Shown here: in pieces, positions 30,030 to 38,973 of the stretch
Numbering within the stretch: position 1 is the first letter of the stretch
How the letters are laid out: every line of letters starts with the position of its first letter
NCBI GenBank assembly: GCA_947088345.1
Contig: CAMUGE010000033.1
Span: forward strand, 1 to 38,985
DNA length: 38,985 nt
Reading direction: 5' to 3'
DNA from: an uncultured Roseburia sp.
GTDB taxonomy: Bacteria > Bacillota > Clostridia > Lachnospirales > Lachnospiraceae
Notes under the pieces: generated by a model
The model's input: only the letters and a program-made list of their open reading frames with translations
The model's database searches: none
Told to the model about the DNA's origin: nothing
Made by a program: the position numbers and the translations under genes

Positions 30030-32120
30030 TTATGATTCGCTGTTGTCTACTTTTGATGCGCGAGCCGCCACTTCTTTCTCCTGAATATCAGACGGCGCCT
30101 GCTCATATCTTGCAAATTCATACGAAAATGTGCCGCTGCCGCCTGTCATAGAACGCAAATCAGTATTGTACCCATAGAGTTCCATATACGGAATATCCGC
30201 AACAATCTCCTGATATCCGCCGTCGGACGGATTCATACCGAGGACTCTGCCGCGCCGTTTGTTTAAATCCCCCATAATATCGCCTGTATATTTGTCCGGC
30301 ACCACAACTTTAAGAGATGCAATCGGCTCTAACAGTACAGGAGAAGCCTCCATAAAACCTTTCTTGAACGCCTGTACCGTGGCTACCTTAAACGCCATCT
30401 CGGAGGAATCTACCGGATGATACGAACCGTCGTATAAAACAGCTTTCACGCCGACAACCGGGTATGCCGCCATCGGGCCTTTTTCCACCGCTTCCGAGAC
30501 GCCTTTTTCCACCGCCGGGAAATAATTTTTGGGAACTGCCCCGCCTACGACACACTGGTCAAATACATATGGCGTCTCAAGATCGCCTGACGGCTCAAAT
30601 GTCATTTTTACATGACCATACTGTCCATGTCCGCCGGACTGCTTTTTATATTTGTACTCCACATCAGATTTTTTGCGGATCGTCTCGCGGAATGCTACTT
30701 TTGGCTTTGAGAGCTCAATCTCTACTTTATAGCGTTCCAACAGTTTTGCAGCGATAATTTCAAGATGCTGATCCCCCATCCCGTACAACAGCGTCTGGCC
30801 GTTTTCACTGTCATTCACTGATTTGATTGTAAGATCCTCGGCCATTAACTTCTGCAGCGCCTGTGAAATCTTATCCTCATCGCCTTTATTTTTTCCCTTA
30901 TAGCGCTTATATGTATAGGGTGTGGAAATTGTCGTCCTGATATACAAAATCGGATTATTTTTTGTGGACAGCGAATCGGTTGTTGTGACAGATGTCAGCT
31001 TCGCCAACGCGCCGATATCCCCGGCATGGAGCTCTTTCACCTCCACCGGTTTGTTGCCGTTTAAGACATAAAGCTTGCCAATTTTTTCTTCCGAATCCTT
31101 GTGATGGTTAAACAGAACGTCATCCGGTTTGATGACCCCGGAATTTACTTTGATCAGCGAATATTTTCCGATAAACGGGTCTGCAATCGTCTTCCACACA
31201 TAAGCTGACTTCGGCTTTGAAAAATCATAGTCTGCATTGTATACTTCGTTTGTCTTGGCGTTGATACCGGTACAACTTCTCTTTTCCGGGCTGGGTAAAT
31301 ATTTTACAATATCCACCATCAGTGTATACATCCCCCGTGCCAGTATATTAGAACCCATCAGAACAGGGACAATACTTCCGTCCGCAACATTGACTCGCAG
31401 CGCCTGACGAATCTCGTCCTCGGAAAACTCTTCGCCGTTAAAATAGCGCTCCATAAACTCTTCGCTCGTCTCGGCAACTGCCTCCATCAGAGCTTCCCGG
31501 CAAAGATTTAAATTCTCGATCGAGTAGTCCGGCACTTCTGTCTTTTCAACACTGCCGTCCGGTTTCCAGCGTTTTGCTCTCTGCTGCAGCACATTGACAT
31601 ATCCGACAAATTCTCCGTTTTCACGAATCGGAAGATGGAACGGCGCTATGTGCTTGCCATACATATCCTGCAGATCCTGGACAACCTGACGGTAGCTTGC
31701 TTCATCAATATCCATATCCGTCACAAATACCATACGCGGCAGCTTGTATTTCTCACAGATTTCCCATGCTTTTTTTGTCCCCACTTCAATGCCGGATTTT
31801 CCGGATACCACAATAATCGCGGCATCCGCAACGCCGACTGCCTCCTCTACTTCGCCTACGAAATCAAAATATCCCGGCGTATCCAGAATGTTGATCTTTG
31901 TGTCTTCCCATGTAATCGGCACAACTGAGGTATTAATAGAAAAATGACGTTTGATCTCCTCTTTGTCATAATCGCTGACGGTATTGCCGTCGGTGACTTT
32001 TCCCATACGTGTCGTCATTCCCGAAAGATATGCCATTGCCTCCACAAGGCTTGTCTTGCCGCATCCGCCGTGTCCAAGCAAAACAACATTCCGAATTCTG
32101 TCCGTCGTATAAATATTCAT
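30030..32120 (-). CDS. elongation factor G-like translational GTPase, divergent (EF-G2 type)
   Basis: The product has 696 residues from the ATG at 32120, chosen because GGAGG sits 5 nt upstream; the ATG at 32132 has no SD. EF-G architecture is complete: G domain (1-~280), then domains II-V (VVGGAVPKNYFPAVEKG, the region around SGGHGQYGHVKM, YHPVDSSEMAFKVA, GDIMGDLNKRRGRVLGM). The P-loop is GHGGCGKT (16-23). Switch II is DTPGYFDF with Tyr instead of the catalytic His of EF-G, and the NKxD motif reads TDMD (134-137). These changes put it in the non-canonical EF-G paralog group and raise the question of GTP specificity. It is not the main EF-G, since no rpsL/rpsG/tuf is near. It is driven by a clear promoter at 32170. 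Confidence 0.9.
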   Translation of the reverse strand: MNIYTTDRIRNVVLLGHGGCGKTSLVEAMAYLSGMTTRMGKVTDGNTVSDYDKEEIKRHFSINTSVVPITWEDTKINILDTPGYFDFVGEVEEAVGVADAAIIVVSGKSGIEVGTKKAWEICEKYKLPRMVFVTDMDIDEASYRQVVQDLQDMYGKHIAPFHLPIRENGEFVGYVNVLQQRAKRWKPDGSVEKTEVPDYSIENLNLCREALMEAVAETSEEFMERYFNGEEFSEDEIRQALRVNVADGSIVPVLMGSNILARGMYTLMVDIVKYLPSPEKRSCTGINAKTNEVYNADYDFSKPKSAYVWKTIADPFIGKYSLIKVNSGVIKPDDVLFNHHKDSEEKIGKLYVLNGNKPVEVKELHAGDIGALAKLTSVTTTDSLSTKNNPILYIRTTISTPYTYKRYKGKNKGDEDKISQALQKLMAEDLTIKSVNDSENGQTLLYGMGDQHLEIIAAKLLERYKVEIELSKPKVAFRETIRKKSDVEYKYKKQSGGHGQYGHVKMTFEPSGDLETPYVFDQCVVGGAVPKNYFPAVEKGVSEAVEKGPMAAYPVVGVKAVLYDGSYHPVDSSEMAFKVATVQAFKKGFMEASPVLLEPIASLKVVVPDKYTGDIMGDLNKRRGRVLGMNPSDGGYQEIVADIPYMELYGYNTDLRSMTGGSGTFSYEFARYEQAPSDIQEKEVAARASKVDNSES

Positions 32121-32169
32121 ATGATCCTCCATTCTGCAACAGCTTTGCTGTTAACCCTAGTATGGATAT

Positions 32170-32198
32170 ATTGTACTAAATAAAAGTAGTTTTTACAA
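32170..32198 (-). promoter_or_regulatory. sigma-A promoter of the EF-G-like operon
   Basis: On the minus strand the -35 is TTGTAA (32193-32198), the spacer is 17 nt and the -10 is TACAAT (32170-32175). The leader is ~43 nt. A small palindrome, AACAGC-AAA-GCTGTT, lies in it before the SD. Confidence 0.65.
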
Positions 32199-32228
32199 CT
32201 TATTTATTCATTTTTACCAATTATTTTT

Positions 32229-35200
32229 CTATTTTAAGATCTCTCTGAGCAATTCCATCAATTTGGGCGTATCGATAGGCTTAGCTGCGTGTCCGTTCAT
32301 GCCTGCCTCAAATGCAGCCTTTTTATCCTCCTCAAAGGCGTTTGCCGTCATCGCGATAATCGGAATGCCGGCCAGCGCGCAATTCTCCATCGCACGGATC
32401 TGTCTTGCAGCCTCATATCCGTCCATCACCGGCATCTGAATATCCATTAAAATAAGATCGTATTGCCCCGGTACGGCGTCTCTGATTTTTTCTACTGCAA
32501 TCGCTCCGTTGCCGGCGACGTCCATCGCAAAGCCCGCTTCCTTTAATATTTCAACTGCAATTTCCTGGTTAATTTCATTGTCCTCAACAAGAAGAATTTT
32601 TTTGCCCAAAAATACAGTGTTATCATCCAAATTCGGTTCTTCTTCCTTAGAAACAGTAAACGGAGATTCTAATATTTCCCGAAGCTCCGAAAGGAATATC
32701 GGTTTGGAACAAAAAGCAGTGACACCCGCATCCCTTGCCTCTTCCTCTATATCCGACCAGTCATAAGCGGTCAGGATAATAATCGGCTTATCCTCCCCGA
32801 TGATTCCGCGGATGCGCCGAACTACTTCAATGCCGTTCATATCAGGCATAAGCCAGTCAATAATATAAACGAAATACTCGTCTCCCTGCTCCGCCGCCAG
32901 CTTGGCATGAAGCACAGCCTCCTTACCGGAAGTCGTCCAGTCGGGCCGCATCCCGATAACAGAGAGCATATTTGTGACACTCGAACAGGTGTTAAAATCA
33001 TCATCCGCCACAAGCGCACGCAGCCCCTTTAACTCCGGAACAACATCCTGCCGGACCGTACCGGAACATGTCTGAAACTGCAGCGATACAATAAACGTTG
33101 TACCCTTTCCCTCCTCGCTGGAAACAGAGATCGTACCGCCCATCATATCCACAATATTTTTGGTAATCGCCATTCCAAGTCCGGTTCCCTGAATACCGCT
33201 GACCGTACTTGTCTTTTCCCTTTCAAACGGTTCAAATACATGTTCCAGAAACTCTTTGCTCATACCGATTCCGGTATCTTTGACCTGGAACTCATAGAAG
33301 GCAAATCCCTCGGGCGCATTGTTTTTTTGGAGAATACGTACACTGACAATACCGCCTGGTTTTGTAAACTTCATCGCATTGCTCAGTAAATTGAGCAGAA
33401 CCTGATTGAGCCTTAACTTGTCGCACAAAATCGTCTCGTTTATGACGTCTGCGGTATCAATATAAAACTCCAGCTGTTTTGATGAAATATCCGCCTGTAC
33501 GATCGTCTTGATATCATGCATAATTTCAGGCAGGAAAGCTTCTTTTTCCTCTATTTTTACTCTTCCGCTTTCAATGCGGCTCATATCCAGCACATCATTG
33601 ATCAGGCTGAGCAGATGGTTGCTGGATGTAGTGATTTTCGACAGATAATCCTGCACCTGTTCCTTATTGTCAATATGCGCCGCCGCAAGGGAGGTAAATC
33701 CGATAATCGCATTCATCGGCGTCCTGATATCATGCGACATATTATTTAAAAACGTCGTCTTCGCTCTGTTGGCATGCTGTGCCGCTGCAAGTGCGTCCTG
33801 CAGATCGACTTTCTGTCTCTCCAGACATTCTTCCATCTTTTTCTCATCGTCGATATCGACAAACAAACCTACAAACATAATTGGAGATCCGTCTTCCCGT
33901 CTGGACAGCCTCCCCGCCGAATGGAACCACCGATATCCTGCTTTTTTTGTCAAAAGACGGTATTCCACATTAAATGTTTTATCGCCGGTATAATCGTTGA
34001 CCGTATCCCAGTATTCATTGATCACATATTCTTTTTCTTCGGGATGCAGCAAATCCAGCCAGGAATCCACCTTATTCGGAAAATCCTCTTCCCCGTTATA
34101 CCCGATCATTTCCCGAAAAGCCTGCGACCAGGTACAGGAGAGCATCTTCGCATGCCCGTCAAATTCCATACTCCACAGGCCGGACCCCAGAGCCGCATGA
34201 ATATTGTCCATTGCCGCCTGCTCCTTTTCTATCTGAGCAAACGCGGCACGAATGCGATTTCCGTCTTCCCTCTCCTGTTCGAGCATAATTCGCGCATTCT
34301 TTCTGGACTGGCCAATCAACACCAGAAACACCGCAAACATTGCGATCACTGTAATAATCATCTGAACAATCCCACGGCGCATCATACCGGAACTGATCGA
34401 ACTGATCTGACTGCTGATTACATTATCACGGATCAGAATTGTAAGCATCCAGTTCGTACCTTCCACAGGTATATAGCAGAGCGCCTGGCTTGATCCATTT
34501 AAGTCAAAAGAAACCTGCCCCTGCCTTGCGTTCGCAAAGTCCTCTTTCATCCGATCATAACTGTATCCGTCTGCAAAATCCGCTTCCCGAAGTACCGTAA
34601 GAAGATTATACCCTGATTTTATAGTTCCAAAATCTTCATTTGTCAAGTCCTCCCCGTTGCCGTAATACAGACCGCAGTACGTTTCGTTAAAACGGGTCTT
34701 TAATGTCAGCGAACTTATCATTTCGTCAATATTAATCTGTGTAAAGCATACTTTGATACGCGCCCCCAGAAATTCCAGATCATCCACCGGCACGGCAAGT
34801 ATCACCTGTTTCTTCGCCCCATAGAGACTGGCTGTACTTACGGTTGGTCCTTCCAGCTCCCCGGACAGAAAAGGGTACCTGCTCAGACCTGAAGTCGTGC
34901 TGTGTTCGGTATAGACAATGCCGTTTTCGTCTATCACTGCAAATTTGTCCACACCATACAGCTTCTTCACCTTTCCCAGAAATGCGCGCAACGCCTCCTG
35001 CGATTCCAAATCAGAGGATTCTATAATCTTTAGAGAATTTTCGATATAATCAAAATGATTTTTCAACTCCTCAGAAACTACCTGCGCCCTGCGCCCTGCA
35101 AGTTCCTCCAGATAAAATTCACTGACTCTGTTTACAGCTTCATTTGTACCGGTGCTCGCCCCGTTTGACACCCATAGCGTCGAAAGCAGAAAAACAGCAG

Positions 35201-35285
35201 CGATAAGCCCCCCGCATAACACTGCGTACACAACAGCGCGTTTTCTCTGACTTCCGTTGCTTCTGTTTTGAACTGAAATTTTCAT
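32229..35285 (-). CDS. membrane hybrid sensor histidine kinase with two receiver domains
   Basis: The protein has 1018 residues. TMs at ~18-40 and ~304-326 enclose an extracytoplasmic dCache-like sensor (~41-303). They are followed by a PAS domain (~360-480), HisKA with phospho-acceptor His518 (NMSHDIRTPMNA), HATPase_c (NLLSNAMKF, DTGIGM at 670-675, GTGLGMA at 700-706), receiver 1 (DDD at 761-763, phospho-site D810) and receiver 2 (ED at 901-902, phospho-site D948, K992). No HPt domain or output regulator is present. It starts 19 nt after a sugar-binding lipoprotein and is presumably co-transcribed with it, so the lipoprotein may present a ligand to the sensor. The downstream partner and any HPt must lie elsewhere. 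No terminator is apparent at its 3' end. Confidence 0.93.
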   Translation of the reverse strand: MKISVQNRSNGSQRKRAVVYAVLCGGLIAAVFLLSTLWVSNGASTGTNEAVNRVSEFYLEELAGRRAQVVSEELKNHFDYIENSLKIIESSDLESQEALRAFLGKVKKLYGVDKFAVIDENGIVYTEHSTTSGLSRYPFLSGELEGPTVSTASLYGAKKQVILAVPVDDLEFLGARIKVCFTQINIDEMISSLTLKTRFNETYCGLYYGNGEDLTNEDFGTIKSGYNLLTVLREADFADGYSYDRMKEDFANARQGQVSFDLNGSSQALCYIPVEGTNWMLTILIRDNVISSQISSISSGMMRRGIVQMIITVIAMFAVFLVLIGQSRKNARIMLEQEREDGNRIRAAFAQIEKEQAAMDNIHAALGSGLWSMEFDGHAKMLSCTWSQAFREMIGYNGEEDFPNKVDSWLDLLHPEEKEYVINEYWDTVNDYTGDKTFNVEYRLLTKKAGYRWFHSAGRLSRREDGSPIMFVGLFVDIDDEKKMEECLERQKVDLQDALAAAQHANRAKTTFLNNMSHDIRTPMNAIIGFTSLAAAHIDNKEQVQDYLSKITTSSNHLLSLINDVLDMSRIESGRVKIEEKEAFLPEIMHDIKTIVQADISSKQLEFYIDTADVINETILCDKLRLNQVLLNLLSNAMKFTKPGGIVSVRILQKNNAPEGFAFYEFQVKDTGIGMSKEFLEHVFEPFEREKTSTVSGIQGTGLGMAITKNIVDMMGGTISVSSEEGKGTTFIVSLQFQTCSGTVRQDVVPELKGLRALVADDDFNTCSSVTNMLSVIGMRPDWTTSGKEAVLHAKLAAEQGDEYFVYIIDWLMPDMNGIEVVRRIRGIIGEDKPIIILTAYDWSDIEEEARDAGVTAFCSKPIFLSELREILESPFTVSKEEEPNLDDNTVFLGKKILLVEDNEINQEIAVEILKEAGFAMDVAGNGAIAVEKIRDAVPGQYDLILMDIQMPVMDGYEAARQIRAMENCALAGIPIIAMTANAFEEDKKAAFEAGMNGHAAKPIDTPKLMELLREILK

Positions 35286-35303
35286 TATGTACTCCTGTCG
35301 TCC

Positions 35304-36449
35304 TTACTCCATTTTTCCATACAGGATTCCAAGCATTATAGCAGCTTCATCCTGATAAATAATTGTCGTATTTTCTTCTGTTTTTTCCGGATATGCTTCT
35401 CCGGGCTGATGACCGTCGGCGATTTTGACAGCCACCTGAACCGTATCAAAGCCGATCGAATAACAATCCTGCACGCCCAGCGCATAAATAACGCCGTCTT
35501 TCAGATAGGTAAGCGCCTCCTGGTCGTGGTCCATCCCCACAATCACAATATTATCCTCGCGGCCGGCTTCCACTACCGCCCTTGCCGCGCCGACCGGATT
35601 GCACATATTACAGCATATGATTCCTGCCAGATCCGAATGTCTTTTCAAAATCTCTTTTGTCAGCTCATAGGCTTTCTCTACGTTGTCTTCATCATATGCA
35701 ACCTCTGCAATCTCCATACCCGGATAATTTGAAATCACGTCTTTCGCGCCGCGCGCTCTGTCCTCATGACAGGGCGCTTCCTTTACGCCCACCAGAATCG
35801 CCACTTTGCCGCGATAAGAAAGTTTTTGACAAAGCGCCTCTGTCAGATCTGCGCCGTCCTCATAGTTATGCGTATTCCCCACATAAGCAATCCTGTGGCA
35901 TCCGTCTTCCTTACCCGCATCGGAACTGGAGAATGTCATTACTTTTTGTCCGTCTGCAATCAGCTTGTTAATTACAGGCGTTACTCTGCCGACATCCGCC
36001 ACATCTACGCCGATTACGTCAAACCCTCTGTCGGCCGCGTCGGTAAGACGCCTGATCTGCTCATCCGCCAGCGCCTCGTTTGGGGCAAGATATTCATAAT
36101 TTATCGTCACGCCTTCCTGCTGGTACTGGTTTGCAGCATCTTCAATTCCAAGCGCCACCGCGTCCCACCACGGATGAACCATTTTATAGGTAAAATAGAA
36201 ATTATATTCTTTGTTTAAGGGCGCATAGCCGTCCAGTTTATGATCAAAATCAACTGCGTTGTTCGCCGATGTAATATCACGTTCCACTGCCCTGGCAGCA
36301 TCCCCCTGCGTCGCCGATACCGGATCAGACGCGCCGCCGGCGCATCCGGACACCCCTCCGCCGCACATAAAAACGGCAAAAGCTACCGCGAAAGCCTTAA
36401 ATTGTTTCCTTTTATGAATGGCATCTTTTTTCATCGTGTTTTTAAACAT
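35304..36449 (-). CDS. sugar-binding lipoprotein (ribose/LacI-type periplasmic-binding fold)
   Basis: The protein has 381 residues. A basic N-terminus and hydrophobic segment end in a lipobox, VSGC (Cys36), so it is a lipid-anchored binding protein. The mature domain is a PBP type 1 sugar-binding fold: NFYFTYKMVHPWWDAVALGIEDAA, RGFDVIGVDVADVGRVTPVINKLI, VAILVGVKEAPCHEDRARG, LAGIICCNMCNPVGAARAV and VIVGMDHDQEALTYLKDG. This family carries ribose, galactose or autoinducer-2 like ligands. No ABC permease or ATPase lies nearby. The next gene is a membrane hybrid kinase 19 nt downstream, so a sensory role is more likely than transport. The GGGAGG SD lies ~13 nt before the ATG, which is far. Confidence 0.85.
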   Translation of the reverse strand: MFKNTMKKDAIHKRKQFKAFAVAFAVFMCGGGVSGCAGGASDPVSATQGDAARAVERDITSANNAVDFDHKLDGYAPLNKEYNFYFTYKMVHPWWDAVALGIEDAANQYQQEGVTINYEYLAPNEALADEQIRRLTDAADRGFDVIGVDVADVGRVTPVINKLIADGQKVMTFSSSDAGKEDGCHRIAYVGNTHNYEDGADLTEALCQKLSYRGKVAILVGVKEAPCHEDRARGAKDVISNYPGMEIAEVAYDEDNVEKAYELTKEILKRHSDLAGIICCNMCNPVGAARAVVEAGREDNIVIVGMDHDQEALTYLKDGVIYALGVQDCYSIGFDTVQVAVKIADGHQPGEAYPEKTEENTTIIYQDEAAIMLGILYGKME

Positions 36450-36653
36450 TTTCCGATTCTTTTCCTCCCTTACCCAAAAAGCAAAAAAGTCAATGATTCT
36501 ATGTCAAAATACTCTCGTATAACCGGCTGCCAAAAATTATAACATAACTGCAGCAGAATTTCCACTGTTTCCAAAACGCCCGAATCCCATTCGCGATCAT
36601 ATTTTAATTGGATTTGCGCATTTTTTGTGAACCGAGTGAGCAATAACGAATTC

Positions 36654-36682
36654 TTGACTTTTTGCACGGAAATCTATATTAT
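36654..36682 (+). promoter_or_regulatory. sigma-A promoter of tyrA
   Basis: TTGACT (36654-36659), a 17-nt spacer and TATTAT (36677-36682). The leader is ~30 nt and contains AAAGG before the ATG at 36718. There is no room for a T-box. The rest of the 36450-36653 gap holds no gene. Confidence 0.75.
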
Positions 36683-36717
36683 GAAAGAAAATGTGACAGA
36701 AAGGTACAGGTTTTTCT

Positions 36718-37818
36718 ATGTCTCCTCATAAAATTGGCTTTATCGGCTTAGGGCTGATCGGCGGCTCAATCGCAAAATGTCTGAAAAAACTCCGTCCGGA
36801 ACTGAAACTGATCGCCACTGCCGGTCATCTTAAGACAGTCGCCGACGCATATGAACAGAATCTGATCGAGAACAGCGGCTTATGCGAAATAAAAGATTTT
36901 TACGACTGCGATTATATATTTTTATGTACGCCGGTACAGAAAAATATTGAGTATCTGCGCATGTTAAAGGGAAATATAAAACCGGATTGTATTATTACCG
37001 ATGTAGGAAGCGTAAAATCTGATATTCATCAGGCCGTAATCTCTCTTGATATGGAAGAGCAGTTTATCGGCGGACATCCGATGGCAGGTTCCGAAAAAAC
37101 AGGGCTCTCGAATGCTGATGCCTATCTGCTGGAAAACGCCTACTACATTATCACGCCAACTGCCCGGTCAGATAAAAAGGCAATCCGCGCTTTCCGCGAT
37201 ATTGTCGCAGAACTGGGGGCCATTCCCCTGATTCTCGACTATGAGGCGCACGATTATGCAACCGCGGCAATCAGCCATCTGCCGCATCTTATTGCATACA
37301 ACCTTGTCAATCTGGTGCGAAACAACGATGACGAAAACGAGACTATGAAGACCATCGCGGCAGGCGGCTTTCGGGATGTCACCAGAATTGCCTCCTCATC
37401 TCCTGTGATGTGGGAAAATATCTGCCTTTCCAATCAGAAACAGCTTTTAAAACTGATTGACATGTATATGAATATGCTTGCAAAAACACGGGAAGACATC
37501 GTAAATTCGAACAGCGAATCTCTGCTCGCCTCATTCACCCAGGCAAAAGATTATCGGGATTCGATTACAATACCTGCAAAAGGGGCGCTCAAGAAAGTGT
37601 ACGAGCTGTATCTGGATCTTTTGGATGAAGCAGGCGGAATCGCAACTGTTGCAACGATCCTGGCAAGCAACAACCTCAGCATCAAAAATATCGGCATTAT
37701 CCACAACAGGGAGTTTGAGGCAGGCGTACTGCGTCTGGAACTTTATGATGAAAAATCACTGAAAGAATCATGTGCCCTTTTAAAAAAGCATCACTATAAG
37801 ATCTATGAACAGGAGTAA
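36718..37818 (+). CDS. tyrA: prephenate dehydrogenase with C-terminal ACT domain
   Basis: The protein has 366 residues. The NAD-binding motif GLGLIGGSIAK lies at 10-20. It is followed by VGSVKSDI, GGHPMAGSEKTG (catalytic-region His) and SHLPHLIAYNL. A C-terminal ACT-type domain (~300-366) begins GGIATVATILASNNLSIKNI and would give feedback control, probably by tyrosine. It oxidatively decarboxylates prephenate to 4-hydroxyphenylpyruvate. It has its own good promoter, is a single-gene transcript and converges on the AraC-type regulator with no evident terminator in the 42-nt gap. Confidence 0.95.
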   Translation: MSPHKIGFIGLGLIGGSIAKCLKKLRPELKLIATAGHLKTVADAYEQNLIENSGLCEIKDFYDCDYIFLCTPVQKNIEYLRMLKGNIKPDCIITDVGSVKSDIHQAVISLDMEEQFIGGHPMAGSEKTGLSNADAYLLENAYYIITPTARSDKKAIRAFRDIVAELGAIPLILDYEAHDYATAAISHLPHLIAYNLVNLVRNNDDENETMKTIAAGGFRDVTRIASSSPVMWENICLSNQKQLLKLIDMYMNMLAKTREDIVNSNSESLLASFTQAKDYRDSITIPAKGALKKVYELYLDLLDEAGGIATVATILASNNLSIKNIGIIHNREFEAGVLRLELYDEKSLKESCALLKKHHYKIYEQE

Positions 37819-37860
37819 TTTTGTTTGCGCATTTCTTATATGATACGCCCGTACGATTTT

Positions 37861-38844
37861 TCATACTGCCCCCTCCTGCGGCTGCTGTTCCGAAACGCGG
37901 TATTTTCTTGGCGTCATACCATATTTCTGCCTGAAAATGCGATGAAAATAGCTCATATTTTCATAGCCTACCGACATACCGATCTCCATCACGGACATAG
38001 CCGTATGTGACAGGAGGTAAGCGGCCTGAGAGAGACGCCTGCCCTGGATCAGTTCCGTATAGGTCATACCTGTCTGCTTTTTGATTTCGCGCGACATCCA
38101 GTAGATGTCATAGTGCATTTTCGCCGCAAGATCGGACAACTCCCCATCGCGGTAATGCTCCTCTATGTACCCCAGTACCTTAATTACGAACCTCTGTTCC
38201 TCATCCGCCTGATCCGTTTCAATCTTGTCCATCTGATTCATCAGCTGTAAAAACAACAGCCCCATTGTCACCTGATTGATACTGCGCTTGTTTGGCTGTT
38301 TATTTTGGATTGTCCAGATCAGATTTTCGACAAGGTTTTGAATTGGCAGTACATTGGCAACCCTGAAATGAAGATATCCGCTCGTATTTTTCTCTCCTCG
38401 CAGCGAATCTATGATAAAATCACGCAGCATATTTTCTCCGGCTTCCATCATGCGCAGAGCGCTGTCAAAAAACTCGGGCAGTATGATAAAATTAACGGCA
38501 ATGTCATCCTCGCCCGCAGGGTAAATCTCCTGCAGTGCGTTCTGATTTAAAAACAGAAGCTCTCCTTCTTTTAAAATCACATCGTTTCCGTTGATCAGGT
38601 GATGCGTGCTGCCTGAACACATATAGATTACCTCCACATAATTATGTGTGTGCTCCGGAAAGTGGACAAAACGCGTGTGCGTGCGAATAGAGATCAGCTT
38701 GCCGTCCTCAAGAAGCTTTTTTGCGTCGAAGATATTATAATCACTGCTGACATACAGCTCTTTTTCAATCTCGTTCTTTCCATTTAAAATACGCTGCTCT
38801 TCCGCAGTGATTTTTTTCAGTTCCCTTAACAGTTCTTCTCTCAT
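37861..38844 (-). CDS. AraC-family transcriptional regulator with N-terminal cupin
   Basis: The protein has 327 residues. Residues ~40-130 form a cupin ligand-binding domain (FPEHTHNYVEVIYMCSGS, GELLFLNQNALQEIYP). Residues ~220-320 contain two AraC helix-turn-helix units: LSDLAAKMHYDIYWMSREIKKQTGMTYT and MSVMEIGMSVGYENMSYFHRIFRQKYGMTPRKYR, the latter with the classic GYxxxSYFxRxFKxxxGxTPxxYR signature. It likely regulates sugar metabolism. No target operon is adjacent in the window (tyrA is convergent), so the regulon may lie to the right or elsewhere. It starts ATG near GAGG (11 nt). Confidence 0.9.
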   Translation of the reverse strand: MREELLRELKKITAEEQRILNGKNEIEKELYVSSDYNIFDAKKLLEDGKLISIRTHTRFVHFPEHTHNYVEVIYMCSGSTHHLINGNDVILKEGELLFLNQNALQEIYPAGEDDIAVNFIILPEFFDSALRMMEAGENMLRDFIIDSLRGEKNTSGYLHFRVANVLPIQNLVENLIWTIQNKQPNKRSINQVTMGLLFLQLMNQMDKIETDQADEEQRFVIKVLGYIEEHYRDGELSDLAAKMHYDIYWMSREIKKQTGMTYTELIQGRRLSQAAYLLSHTAMSVMEIGMSVGYENMSYFHRIFRQKYGMTPRKYRVSEQQPQEGAV

Positions 38845-38900
38845 TGCCGCTCAAAACCTCATCATTTTCTCTGATACCTTATTTTACTACAGGATCGGAC

Positions 38901-38932
38901 AAAAAAACAGCTTTCTTTAAAAAAAGAAAGCT
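38901..38932 (-). terminator. intrinsic terminator (serves a gene beyond the right edge)
   Basis: AGCTTTCTTT (38909-38918) pairs with AAAGAAAGCT (38923-38932), and on the minus strand it is followed by G and seven T residues. It lies upstream of the AraC gene, so it would end a minus-strand transcript coming from the right. Confidence 0.75.
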
Positions 38933-38940
38933 CAGACTGT

Positions 38941-38973
38941 AGACAATCGCCCTCTTTTTGGAGGCGGTTGTCT
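38941..38973. terminator. second tandem hairpin near the right edge
   Basis: AGACAATCGCC (38941-38951) pairs with GGCGGTTGTCT (38963-38973) through one G-T wobble, extended by CTC/GAG, with a 5-nt loop. TATTTT follows on the plus strand. It is probably a second arm of a double terminator. Confidence 0.6.

Noticed and set aside
36470-36667. 65-residue minus frame upstream of the binding lipoprotein
   Set aside because: It overlaps promoter-like AT-rich DNA, lacks an SD and has no plausible protein features.
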